Shown piece after piece: positions 12,532 to 21,939 of a DNA stretch of 64,000 nucleotides. This stretch comes from Limnephilus marmoratus. Its lineage: Eukaryota > Arthropoda > Insecta > Trichoptera > Limnephilidae. Each line of letters begins with the position of its first letter. Within the stretch, counting starts at the first letter, position 1. The notes below the pieces were generated by a model. The model saw nothing but the letters and a program-made list of their open reading frames with translations. It was not told the origin of the DNA and did no database searches. The stretch is from contig OU862908.1 of assembly GCA_917880885.1 (NCBI GenBank), forward strand, positions 56,379,819-56,443,818, in the 5' to 3' direction. The translations under genes were made by a program, and so were the position numbers.

Positions 12532-12549
12532 AACCGCGATGAGGCGCCA
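12532..12549 (-). other. tRNA primer-binding site
   Basis: Two bases inside the 5' LTR the minus strand reads TGGCGCCTCATCGCGG. The TGG start pairs with the universal CCA of a tRNA, and TGGCGCC would fit a tRNA ending GGCGCCA, as lysine tRNAs do. The match beyond these 7 bases is not convincing, so the primer tRNA is left open. Confidence 0.6.
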
Positions 12550-12551
12550 AT

Positions 12552-13637
12552 TGTTATGTTGCTTGCTAGATAGTTTCTTATGTGGGCTATTTGCCAAATA
12601 TTAACACAGTTTGTGTGGGGTTCAAATAATGTACCATCCGGAACTTTGCAGAATCCTGCGCGCCAATACTCGGTTCCCGAGTAATGTTCTGGATGTAAGA
12701 GAGCATGACACAATCTCTGAGCGTGGGCACAATGGAATGCATGATATGATGGTTCGGGTGTTAATTGAAAGATGATGTTCAGAAAAATATAGCGTAGTAT
12801 ATATTGATCATATTAACAGTATTACAAATATGTTTAAATTAAACTTACCCCCAGGGATCGGTCGATGGTTTAAATTCTATCTAAGCTAACTAACATTTAT
12901 ATAACCGTGTGCGGGCGTGTGTGAGCGGGAAGCCTCCATCAAACCGGTGAGGATCCGATCTCGTCAGACCCAGCTGGAACCATCAGGATCTCCGTCCGGA
13001 AAGGGTGCCCTGGAGACGGGTCCAGCGTCTCCAGCACAGGGTGGCTGATCTCAGCGCATTGAGTTCCCATCCATGACAATGTGGGAGCTCCACGGACGGA
13101 TGGCCTTGGCTGATGCAGTCCAGAGCGCGTTGTTATGTTAATACAACTCCCGTATGTAAAATAAGGCCTGGATAGCGCCCCGGGAGTATTATACTTCCTT
13201 GGCAGCATGCTCGGTTTCACAACATCGCGCGATGGCAACGATTTGCGGTAGTAAATTATTTAATTTTACATTGCACGCGCGGACCTTTGCGGTCATTTAA
13301 TTTACAACACTCGATTAAACTTTATATTTATTCGGTTGAAACTTCACCCATCATTGTGGAAATACTATTCTTACATTTCCTATACGTTCACCCGTCTGGG
13401 TTTAATGTAAATTATAATTAATTGACTGTGCCAACATTTCAACGATTGCCCGTCGGTGAAACGATTCCAGAGTGAAAACCAAAACCGGAGCCGGAAACCA
13501 TAGATTCCCGGCCGTCTCTGTGTTGCCTGCCCGTATTCTTAATCACTTTACGAAAATTAAAACAACAATGGTTCTTGTTGTGAAGAGGTGTTAGAAAAAT
13601 AATAACTTTAAATAAGAGTTAACACCACTTCATAACA
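12552..13637 (-). repeat. 5' LTR of the gypsy-like element
   Basis: 1086 bp, TGTTATG...CATAACA, the same length as the copy at 4566-5651 and differing at two positions that I could see. In the element's orientation it lies upstream of gag and should hold the promoter. It is followed on the right by the TSD copy CTGT (13638-13641). Confidence 0.95.
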
Positions 13638-13641
13638 CTGT

Positions 13642-14000
13642 TTTTCATCAAACGCTCCGCTACTTTCATCAAACATGATGAAAGAGCAATAGGCCTATAA
13701 GACGAAATTTCAGATGGATCTTTTCCAGGTTTTAAAATGGGAATGATTTTTTGAGTTTTCCAATCATCCGGAATTAGTCCTGTTTCAAACATATTATTAA
13801 TAAGAGATAAGAAATATTCAACCGCCATATCAGAAAATGATTTAATGAAACTATTAAATATTCCATCGGGACCCGGAGCAGAGTCAGAAAGGGATCTTAT
13901 AACTCGTTTCATCTCATCAATGGAGAAAGGAGCATCTATCCAGTTAGAATGAGATGGATATGGTTTAATAGAAGGCATTTCTTCACATCCGGCCACCGAT
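13642..14000 (-). pseudogene. LINE-A ORF2, middle part: N-terminal reverse transcriptase
   Basis: Contains APGPDGIFNSFIK and IPILKPGKDPSEISSYRPIAL, the RT finger motifs 0-1 of non-LTR retrotransposons. The frame joins directly to the segment ending at 4565 once the LTR element and one CTGT are removed (ERLMKN then RLEWF). On its other side it is one base out of frame with the endonuclease segment, because of an 8-base G run (plus strand) at 14001-14008; seven bases would restore the frame. Confidence 0.85.
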
Positions 14001-14008
14001 GGGGGGGG

Positions 14009-15185
14009 CTATTTTATCCGCAAATCCTATAAGAATTTCTTCTGATATATGTTTGATTCTCGGCGGAGAATACGATGATCCGAATTTTTTTAAGCTAGAC
14101 CAAACTGAAGACTGGGGAGTTTCCGGAGACAGGTTCTCACAGAACTTCCGCCATCCAGCGCGTTTTTTATTTTTCAAAATTCGTTTGGTTTCTGCCTGGG
14201 CTTTTTTAACTGATAAAAATTTTTCTAGTGACATGCACTTACGAAAAGAGGAAATTGCTTTTTTACGAGAGTTGACGGAGCGAGTGCATTCCTCGTCCCA
14301 CCACGGAGTAGAGTGTTTTATTTTAATGTTCGCATTGTGTTTCGGGATGGATTTTTCTGCTGCATTTATAACCATAGAGGGAAACGTCTCGCATTGCATT
14401 CTGATGTCTCCCGGGGACGATTTTGTTAAATTAATAAGGTTATCTAGTTCAGAAGAGAAAGTGCTCCAATTCGCATCTTTTATTCTAAATTTGAGATTAT
14501 TTTTAACTGGGGGGGGACAAGTGTTAGATTGATGGTGGAATCGGATTATAATTGGGAAATGATCACTAGAGAGGGGATCGTTTAGGATGTCCCAAGAGCA
14601 TTTAGATGCTAAAGAATACGAACAAAGCGATAAATCAACAGCACTTTTCCGTTGATGAGGGGGGGTGAATCTGGTTGGAGATCCGTCATTTAAAAAACAT
14701 AGGTTATGGGTATCAATAAAATTTAAAAGATTGCGGCCAGAACGATTTGTTATTTTGCTACCCCAAGAAGGGGAATGTGCATTAAAATCTCCAAGGATCA
14801 TATAAGGGGAACAAATCTGGGTTAAGATTGGTGCCCATTCATTTTCAATAAAAGTTGAAGAGGGAGGAATATATATTGATAAAATTGTGATATCAGATAA
14901 GACAGCTGCTGTTATCTGGATATCGTCGGAGGGAGTATGAATATTTATTTGTTTAAACGGGATAGAATTATGTATTATCAGAGCCGAGCCGCCTTTACCA
15001 TCCGGTCTGTCGTGTCTGAGACAGTAATAACCTGGAATTCTTAAGTGAAAGGAGGGTTTTAACCACGTTTCAGAAATGGCGGCTACTGAAACGTCGTGTT
15101 CGTCGAGTAATTGAATTAGGTCAGATTTGTTAGCGAAGAGGCTTCTACTGTTCCACTGAAGGATTTTGTTCAGTTTCGAAGTCAT
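14009..15185 (-). CDS. LINE-A ORF2, 5' part: AP-type endonuclease
   Basis: ORF2 starts at the ATG at 15185 and overlaps the end of ORF1 by 41 bases in another frame. The N-terminal domain is an APE-type endonuclease that nicks target DNA: LQWNSRSLFANK (catalytic N), AISETWL (catalytic E), ILGDFNAHSPSWGS (D and N) and SSDHFPIII (DH) are present in order. About 150 residues of linker follow. The frame shifts at the homopolymer 14001-14008 and otherwise would run on into the RT. Confidence 0.88.
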
Positions 15186-15834
15186 TGGGGAGGCAAGATA
15201 ATAAAGATTTTATGTAATCGGCAGCGTTGGACGGTACAGTATTGTTGTTTGTAAGGATTGAAATTAAAAGGGTAATTAAAGTTTGTATAAAAGAATTATT
15301 ATTCATTATTTCGGGGAGAGCAGGAGGGGAAGTATTACCATTAATGGCACACCCATTGGGCGACTGGGATTTGGCATTCCCATTCGGGCTGGCCAAAATA
15401 TTATTCAATTGTTTTTTATCAAGGTAAGGAGTATATTTTGGGTTGGGTTTGACTGGCTTGAGAATGGTTTTTCTGTGAGAAGATGATGATGAATTTAAAA
15501 AGGTGGTTGTTTGGAAAGGAGCTGAGGACGATGTCATCTCTGCGAATGATTTTTTCGCAGGAGAGAATAACTTTGAGGCCTGGAAGTACGAAATGTTGTC
15601 AGTAGCCATTTTATGTTTTATGTTCTTCTGTCTTGATAATTCCGGACAGGCTAGACTGACCGCGGTATGTGCACCCGAACAGTTAATGCAAATGGGATCA
15701 TTGGAAGATTTCGGACATTGATCAAATGGGTGACCTTCTCCGCAAAAGTAACAACGTGGAGGGGAGCGGCATACGGGTTTTGAATGTCCAAACCGGCAGC
15801 AATTGAAGCATTGAATAGTTGGAAATTTATAAAC
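15145..15834 (-). pseudogene. LINE-A ORF1, C-terminal part with zinc knuckles
   Basis: Gag-like nucleic-acid chaperone of LINE-A. It shows three tandem CCHC-type knuckles: CFNCCRFGHSKPVC, CYFCGEGHPFDQC and CINCSGAHTAVSLAC. A Ser/Asn-rich tail then runs to the stop at 15145. Upstream coding stops at 15834, where LINE-B is inserted. The open frame seen further up to 16023 is antisense LINE-B and not part of this protein. Coding resumes at 20682 in the same frame. Confidence 0.88.
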
Positions 15835-15853
15835 TTGCAACCGTAACCCTTTC

Positions 15854-16927
15854 ATGGCGATAGAAGATCTAATAAACACGCTGAAAAATGAAGTACAAAA
15901 GATACAAACAGTCAAGGACTCTAAAACTAAAACCAACATGGAAAAAATTATATTGGATCTCGATAATGAATTAAAATCTACAATACTAATAATGCAAGAA
16001 CAAATCATACATTTACAAGACAAACTTATTGAAAAAAACGATCAATTGGTGGGAAATATTGAAAAAATTATGAAAACCGCAATAACACCATCCTATGCTC
16101 AAGTAATATCAACAACCAAAGTTATGCCTCAAGAAGAGAGATTCTCAATCATTATATCGTCAACTAAAAATAATACAAAAGCCGAAGAAATTGAAAATAT
16201 AATTAAAAAGGAAATAAAATTAAACAACCTAAAGATAGGTATAAACGGTTTGAGGAAAACAAAAGAAGAAAAAATAATAATATCGTGTCCTAAAAAGGAA
16301 TATGCAAATATCCTAACTGATGAATTAAAAAAACTAAAAAATGAACTGGTGGTAAATGAAGTACAAAAAAGAAGACCTAAAATAATAATAAAAGGATTAA
16401 AATCCAATCTTACTGAGGAAGAAATAGTTTGCGGAATAATTAACCAGAACGAAGGAATTGAAGATGTCTACAAGGAAAGTGAAGACAACAAAATCACATT
16501 AATAGCGGAGATAAAGAACACAAACATAAATGAAAAACAGCGCCTATTCACTAACTACATCATAGAAACTAGTGGGAAAATGCGAAAAAATCTTCTAGCA
16601 CTCGGTAAACTAAATATTCAGTTTCAACGAGTAAAAATTGACGACTGCAGCCCTCTGACGCAATGTTTTCATTGCTGTATGTTTATGCATACGGCTAAAA
16701 GATGTCTACATCGAACCAACCCTCCAATTTGCCCACACTGCACAGGCGACCACATCCTTTCAAAATGCCCGGAAAGAGAAAATACAACCCCAGCGTGTGT
16801 AAACTGCATCAGACAAAACACTAAATATGGAGAAAAAAACCCTACAGACCACACGGCCAACAGTACTTTGTGCAACTATCGAAACAAGATGCTGAAAATT
16901 GCGAGAGATCGCATTGACTACGATTAA
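15854..16927 (+). CDS. LINE-B ORF1: coiled-coil and zinc-knuckle RNA-binding protein
   Basis: 357 residues, intact. The first 75 or so residues are rich in Leu, Ile, Lys and Glu with heptad-like spacing and probably form a coiled coil. A middle domain (about 90-250, very Lys-rich) may be RRM-like. The C-terminus has CCHC knuckles CFHCCMFMHTAKRC and CPHCTGDHILSKC, then CVNC. This layout is typical of ORF1 in CR1/Jockey-type LINEs, which binds the LINE RNA. The ATG is only 19 bases inside the element, so the native N-terminus may be longer and lost. Confidence 0.85.
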   Translation: MAIEDLINTLKNEVQKIQTVKDSKTKTNMEKIILDLDNELKSTILIMQEQIIHLQDKLIEKNDQLVGNIEKIMKTAITPSYAQVISTTKVMPQEERFSIIISSTKNNTKAEEIENIIKKEIKLNNLKIGINGLRKTKEEKIIISCPKKEYANILTDELKKLKNELVVNEVQKRRPKIIIKGLKSNLTEEEIVCGIINQNEGIEDVYKESEDNKITLIAEIKNTNINEKQRLFTNYIIETSGKMRKNLLALGKLNIQFQRVKIDDCSPLTQCFHCCMFMHTAKRCLHRTNPPICPHCTGDHILSKCPERENTTPACVNCIRQNTKYGEKNPTDHTANSTLCNYRNKMLKIARDRIDYD

Positions 16928-17286
16928 TGATGTATAGTATTATTTACAATTCAAACGAAAACAAAAACAATACTTTGAAGAAATACTTCGATAAACTCGC
17001 CCGCAAAGGGTTAGTTTTATTACACCGGTATAATATACGCCGAATCTATACATTTTGTACTAATTTCGCAAAAGTGAGTGTAATCCGAGCGCATCGTTAT
17101 TGTTGTAAGTTATTTTATTACTATCGAATACAATTATTATGGGTCAGTTTATCAAACAAATTTTCGATAGCTATAAATTTTCGAAAAATCTATGTAAAAA
17201 TCCCCGCAATTTTTGAAACAAATTATTGAAACATAAATATATATCAATGTCAATATTCTATTAAAATATATACCTAATATACTTTC

Positions 17287-20073
17287 ATGACTAACTCACT
17301 ATTTGAAGATATAGACTCATCTTTCATTGTTTCAGAAAATATCTGTCTATCCAGTTTCGAATGTAATAACTCACTATCAGAAATAGACCCTCTTAAATCA
17401 TTAACAATCCTTCACTTAAATATTCGAAGCATCTATAAAAATTTTGATCATTTTACACTAGAATTGAATGAGCTGGCCCTTAAACCTGATTGTATTGTAT
17501 TGTCTGAAGCCAGAATTAGTCCCAACTCAAGTACTTATAATTTACCGGGATACAAATACTTTGTTACATCTTACAACATTAATCAAAATAGTGGAATAGT
17601 TGTTTTTGTAAAATGTATTTTTAACGATGTTTCTGTTAATGAAATATTTATCGAACTTGTTAATTGTCTACATATTAAAATCAATATAAAAAATATTTTT
17701 TATGATATAATTGCATTATATAGAACCCACAGCTCAAGCATTAATAATTTTACCGAAAACCTGAAAACTTTTATAAATACAAACCGGTTTCAAAATGCAA
17801 TTATTGTAGGAGATATTAATATCGACATATCTGATGATTTTGAAAACAACAGTAATAAGGAAAAAACTGAATATATTAACACTTTATCAGAACTCAATTT
17901 CAAACCATGTATAAAAAAATATACAAGAGAATGTTTTGGACAAAGGCCATCTTGTATTGACCATATTTGGTGCAATACTAATGAAACTGATAAAATAAAA
18001 TCTGTTATTTGGAAAAATAATATTACTGATCACCACACATGCATTGTAGCTATTAAAACTGATAAAATAAATAAGAATAATTATTGTCGCTATAACTTAC
18101 CAAAAAATCTAATTAATTATGAAAAATTACAACAATATCTTGAAAATGAAATTTGGGAAACTGTACTATCGTCTAACAATACCGATTTATGTTCACGGAA
18201 TTTTGAATTGACATTGAATAAGCATATCCAATCCTCCTCTTCCATTGTAACAAACTTTCCAAAGACTAAGTTTAAAAAATTAAAACCGTGGATTACACAA
18301 GGAATTATCATATCAATTAGGCATAAAGAAAAAATTTATAAAGAGCTAAAAAAGTTTCCTGAAAACAATAAACTACGCGAATATTTTAAAAATTTTAGAA
18401 ATAAATTATGTTACATAATCCGGAAAACAAAAGAAGATTTCTATAAAGATAAAATCAATATTGCTGGTAACAACAATAAAAAGGTGTGGCAAACTATTAA
18501 TGAAATGATCAATAAAAAACCTAAAAATTCAAATATAAATAAAATCTCAGATATTGATAACACAATTTACAATGTCAACACAGATCCATTGAAATGTGCA
18601 AATATCTTAAACAATTATTTTGGGTCAGTTGGTGAAAAATTAGCAATTAAAATAAAAAACAGAGATAATGATAATTATAATCTACCAACACCTCCCATTC
18701 CTTGTAACACCCTAACACAATTTCAACGAACTAACTCTGATGAAATCAAAGATACTATTAATGAATTAAAAGGAAATTCTTCCCCTGGTTATGACAATAT
18801 TTCTGTAGAAATACTTAAAAGAAATTCTAACTCACTTTGCAAACCTTTGGCACACATCATAAATACAAGTTTTGTTAATGGCAACTTTCCCTTAAATTAC
18901 AAAAAAACTATTATTACCCCAATTTTTAAATCTGGGGATCCCTGTCTAAGCAGTAACTATAGGCCAATTTCTCTCACTTCAAACATTGCAAAAATATTTG
19001 AAAAAGTTGTAAAAAAACAAATATTTAAATTTGTGAAAGAAAATAACATATTAAATGCACATCAATATGGTTTTAGAGAAAATTTGAGCACTCAAGATGC
19101 TATCGTTGATTTAACATCTAAAATATATAAATCTTTAGATAGTAAAAAAAAATGTATTGGAACATTTGTTGACTTAAGAAAAGCATTTGACAGTATATCG
19201 CACTCTAACCTTATCTCTAAACTAACGAAAATTGGTATAACTGACAATGCTTTAACTTGGATCGAAAATTATCTATTTAATAGAGAGCAATTTGTTAAAT
19301 TAAAGGGCCTTATGAGCGATTCTCAGACCACGAATTTTGGCATCCCGCAGGGAACTGTACTGGGGCCAATTCTTTTTATCATTTATGTCAACGATATGTT
19401 TAAACTTAACATCAAATCTAAACTCATTTCATATGCAGACGACACAGCAATTCTAACTGAAGGTTTAACTTGGAATGAAACCCAGAAAACAGCAGAATTA
19501 GACTTAAACATCCTAAAAAAATGGTTCGATTCAAACTTGCTGTCACTTAATACGGAAAAAACCTTTGTAATACCGTTCACCATTAATAAACATGCATTCC
19601 CTGAGAATTTAATGATAAGTATACATTCATACAATTGCAATAGAAACACAAATTTATGTAAACCTGACTGCTCTGTACTCACTGTTAAAACTAATATAAA
19701 ATACCTCGGTGTAATTATAGATAGCAATTTAAAGTGGAAAATACAAATCAATGCAACAGTAGAAAGATTAAGAAAATTAATGTACATTTTTCTTAGAATA
19801 CGAAACATATTAAATTTTAAACTATTAAGAACTATCTATTTCTCACTGATCCAATCTGTATTACAATATGGAATTCTTGGTTGGGGTGGTGCATTCAAAA
19901 CTTCTCTCATGCCTTTAGAAATCATCCAAAAATTATTAATAAAAATAATTCTAAAAAAACCATATGATTTCCCCACCATAAGATTATTTCAAGAATTTAA
20001 AGTCCTTTCACTACACAATATTTATAAAAAAAATTACACTTTTACAAATCCACAAAGATTGTTTCAACAATGA
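17287..20073 (+). CDS. LINE-B ORF2: endonuclease and reverse transcriptase
   Basis: 928 residues. The APE-type endonuclease has LHLNIRS (N45), LSEARIS (E74), IIVGDINID (D176, N178) and ITDHHTCI (D248, H249). RT motifs are GTFVDLRKAFDSI, GIPQGTVLGPILFIIYVNDM and SYADDTA (716-719). There is no RNase H. The protein stops at 20073, but a second frame continues without stops from the same point to a TAG at 20267-20269 and encodes a normal RT tail (including VKWFNQLPLNLR). The switch lies in an A8 run at 20026-20033; seven A would make one ORF. So the C-terminus is either frameshifted or affected by a homopolymer error. Confidence 0.92.
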   Translation: MTNSLFEDIDSSFIVSENICLSSFECNNSLSEIDPLKSLTILHLNIRSIYKNFDHFTLELNELALKPDCIVLSEARISPNSSTYNLPGYKYFVTSYNINQNSGIVVFVKCIFNDVSVNEIFIELVNCLHIKINIKNIFYDIIALYRTHSSSINNFTENLKTFINTNRFQNAIIVGDINIDISDDFENNSNKEKTEYINTLSELNFKPCIKKYTRECFGQRPSCIDHIWCNTNETDKIKSVIWKNNITDHHTCIVAIKTDKINKNNYCRYNLPKNLINYEKLQQYLENEIWETVLSSNNTDLCSRNFELTLNKHIQSSSSIVTNFPKTKFKKLKPWITQGIIISIRHKEKIYKELKKFPENNKLREYFKNFRNKLCYIIRKTKEDFYKDKINIAGNNNKKVWQTINEMINKKPKNSNINKISDIDNTIYNVNTDPLKCANILNNYFGSVGEKLAIKIKNRDNDNYNLPTPPIPCNTLTQFQRTNSDEIKDTINELKGNSSPGYDNISVEILKRNSNSLCKPLAHIINTSFVNGNFPLNYKKTIITPIFKSGDPCLSSNYRPISLTSNIAKIFEKVVKKQIFKFVKENNILNAHQYGFRENLSTQDAIVDLTSKIYKSLDSKKKCIGTFVDLRKAFDSISHSNLISKLTKIGITDNALTWIENYLFNREQFVKLKGLMSDSQTTNFGIPQGTVLGPILFIIYVNDMFKLNIKSKLISYADDTAILTEGLTWNETQKTAELDLNILKKWFDSNLLSLNTEKTFVIPFTINKHAFPENLMISIHSYNCNRNTNLCKPDCSVLTVKTNIKYLGVIIDSNLKWKIQINATVERLRKLMYIFLRIRNILNFKLLRTIYFSLIQSVLQYGILGWGGAFKTSLMPLEIIQKLLIKIILKKPYDFPTIRLFQEFKVLSLHNIYKKNYTFTNPQRLFQQ

Positions 20074-20269
20074 TAACTCATTATCTATTTCAAACAGCAA
20101 AAGACCAAATATTCTTGGCTCTATAACTATCCCGCGTTGTAATACCACTACAGCCCAACATTTTTATAAATATTTTGGAGTCAAGTGGTTTAACCAGTTA
20201 CCCCTTAACTTAAGATTGGAAATTAATTATAAAAAATTCAAAAGTTCTATAAAAACACTAAATCATTAG

Positions 20270-20675
20270 CATATTACAATAATTCAATTTAATAATACAA
20301 TAGAATGTCTCTCGACAATTGATTTTGGAAATCCATTTTCTTTTATATTCTTTTCTCTTTTCTCTCTTCCTCTTCCTCTTCTTCTTCTTTTTTATACTGT
20401 TTTCTTTTTTTTTCTATTCTATTTCATATATCTTGTTTTGAATATTTATATGTATATATATATAAAAATATATATTATAATTCTAAAAAAAATATGTTAA
20501 ATAGTTTTTCACACACGCTGCTCCACCTTTTTTACACGAGCATGCTCTAAAAAAAGGTGAATCACGTTATATAAAAAATGTATCTGAAAAATGTAATGTC
20601 ATTATTGTATGTACCAAAATAAATAAATTTAAAAAAAAAAAAAATAAATAAATAAAAAATAAAAAAAATAAAAAA
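20270..20675 (+). other. LINE-B 3' UTR and A-rich tail
   Basis: A pyrimidine-rich block (20340-20420), TA-rich repeats (20440-20480), then AAATAAATAAATTT followed by about 45 bases of A with T interruptions. The tail ends where the TSD copy ATAAAC begins. Confidence 0.8.
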
Positions 20676-20681
20676 ATAAAC

Positions 20682-21434
20682 ATCGACGGGAAGCGAGGTA
20701 TAATAAATAAAGACACGAGACGGTAGGGATTGCCCTTCAAATGTAATAACGATAGATTGAGAAGGTTTCCAGATCGTGTTTCCATCAGAAGAATCCTTGT
20801 AGTTCAGTCGACGTACTTTTAATACTTTCGGGGTTCCGTGGGAATTATTCAAAGCATCAACAATTTCAGCCTCTGGGATCTCCGCGGGAATTCCTCGCAC
20901 AAGACCCATTCTCGTTAGGTTAAATGTCGGGATGAACGATTTATATTTATGGGTTGAGAGTGAGTCAATTTTTTTTACAAATCCATTAGCGGAAGCGGCA
21001 GTATTAAACTCGATAGATAATTTATATCGCCCTTCCGGTTTAATTGAACCGTTGACAACACCAAGGTTATTATTTTTTGAGTCAAATATAAATTTTCCAA
21101 AATCTAAAGGATGAATAAGTTTTCCTTGTTCAGTTCTCTGAACCATAACGATAAAAGGACCGGAAGCGGAAGCAGGATAAAGTAAGTCAGTATTTTTTGT
21201 ATTATCGCTAGTTAAAGTACTTGTCTGGGTCTTACTATTGGTGTTAAGGTCGTTAGATGTCGAGGTTTGTTGAATCGGCGGTATAGATTTAACTTTCGAT
21301 GGAATGTGAAGACTATGCGATGGTCGCCGTTTACGAGATGGGAGCGTAATAGAAACCTGGCTAGTATTAGAATCCGAATCAGAAAAATCTAATATCGACC
21401 CTGGGTCGGGAGGCCTATCTTCGTCTTCCTCCAT
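20682..21434 (-). pseudogene. LINE-A ORF1, N-terminal part
   Basis: Starts at the ATG at 21434 (MEEDEDRPPD). An acidic, Ser-rich N-terminus is followed by an RRM-like region ending LPSRVFIYYTSLPVD, the segment that precedes zinc knuckles in I/Jockey ORF1 proteins. The frame is cut by the LINE-B tail; codons further downstream (to 20562) translate poly(A) sequence and are artefacts. The continuation with the knuckles is at 15834-15145. Confidence 0.85.
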
Positions 21435-21684
21435 AATATAAAAAAAAAAAACTTAACTTTTAAAAATTAAACTGAAAAAATAATACGCAGTCTATTTCAT
21501 TGACTGTACAAACAAAAACGGATTAGCCGTAAGTAGGAAAGTAAACAAATAGGTATACGATAAACACAATTAAATGAAATGTAACAATAATATCTTATCT
21601 GTATGAGGCTCAGGAACGGGCGAACGGCACTAAGCGTTAGGTAAGGTACACACAACCACTGTTGACCGCGGCTCGAATCGGACT
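21435..21684 (-). other. LINE-A 5' UTR
   Basis: 250 bases between the ORF1 ATG and the target duplication. On the minus strand it starts AGTCCGATTCGAGCCGCGGT. LINEs of this group carry an internal promoter at the 5' end, so transcription would start at about 21684. Confidence 0.65.
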
Positions 21685-21696
21685 GACAAAATCGTT

Positions 21697-21938
21697 AATA
21701 ACAAATAGGTTGACATTTGTCACACAAGAACGAGTCTCTTCTTTGATTTGTTCTTGAGCTCAACAGCTCGGCTGTTGAACCATTTGCCGGCCTCTGTGTT
21801 TCCTCCTTCCTACAACATGGGTCTCTTCAAAATCAATGTTCATTCCTTCTTCCCCTCAAAAAGACCCTCCACACAGCATCTCAGATGACATAGGCCCTCA
21901 GGGCCTCCTGTGTGGAGTTATTGTAAAAAAACGACCAA
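21697..21938 (+). pseudogene. LINE-C 3' end (Jockey-like RT C-terminus plus tail), plus copy
   Basis: An open stretch encodes LFFDLFLSSTARL, LPASVFPPSYNMGLFK and KRPSTQH and then a stop, the usual C-terminus after a LINE RT. The 3' UTR follows, with GATGACATAGGCCCT, CAGGGCCTCCTGTGTGG and a short A tail. A longer copy lies inverted at 24636-25165. The 5' side is cut just beyond the LINE-A target duplication. Confidence 0.75.
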
Positions 21939-21939
21939 A

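Larger units (their letters stand above)
4566..13637 (-). mobile_element. Gypsy/Ty3-type LTR retrotransposon inserted in LINE-A
   Basis: The element reads right to left as 5' LTR, primer-binding site, gag, pol (protease, RT, RNase H, integrase), an env-less 3' region, polypurine tract and 3' LTR. The PR-RT-RH-IN order is that of Ty3/gypsy. Both LTRs are 1086 bp and begin TGTTATG and end CATAACA. The 4-bp TSD CTGT lies at 4562-4565 and 13638-13641. Removing 4566-13641 joins the two LINE-A RT frames without a shift. The near-identity of the LTRs and intact gag and pol indicate a recent insertion, possibly still competent. Confidence 0.95.
15835..20675 (+). mobile_element. LINE-B: CR1/Jockey-like non-LTR retrotransposon inserted in LINE-A ORF1
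   Basis: Boundaries are set by the repeat ATAAAC at 15829-15834 and 20676-20681. Deleting 15835-20681 restores the LINE-A frame (...LPVD then VYKFPT). The element is 4841 bp: ORF1, a 0.36-kb gap, ORF2 (endonuclease plus RT, no RNase H), a 3' UTR and an A-rich tail with TAAA and AAAT units. Only 19 bases precede the ORF1 ATG, so the 5' UTR and promoter are probably missing and the copy slightly 5'-truncated. Six bases is short for a LINE TSD, but both flanks agree. Confidence 0.92.
2215..21684 (-). mobile_element. LINE-A: full-length I-type non-LTR retrotransposon, split by two later insertions
   Basis: The element reads right to left. It has a 5' UTR (21684-21435), ORF1 with zinc knuckles, ORF2 with AP endonuclease, reverse transcriptase and RNase H, then a short 3' UTR and a poly(A), seen as the T run after 2214. 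The direct repeat GACAAAATCG lies at 2205-2214 and 21685-21694 and is the target-site duplication; TT follows both copies, so the exact end is ambiguous by 2 bp. Subtracting the LTR element and LINE-B with one TSD copy each leaves about 5.5 kb, normal for a complete I-clade LINE. The RNase H domain after the RT is what places it near the I clade. Visible damage is limited to the two insertions and one frame break in a G8 run. Confidence 0.9.

Noticed and set aside
15835..16023. N-terminal 60 residues of the minus ORF 15145-16023
   Set aside because: They are antisense to LINE-B ORF1; the real LINE-A protein enters at 15834.
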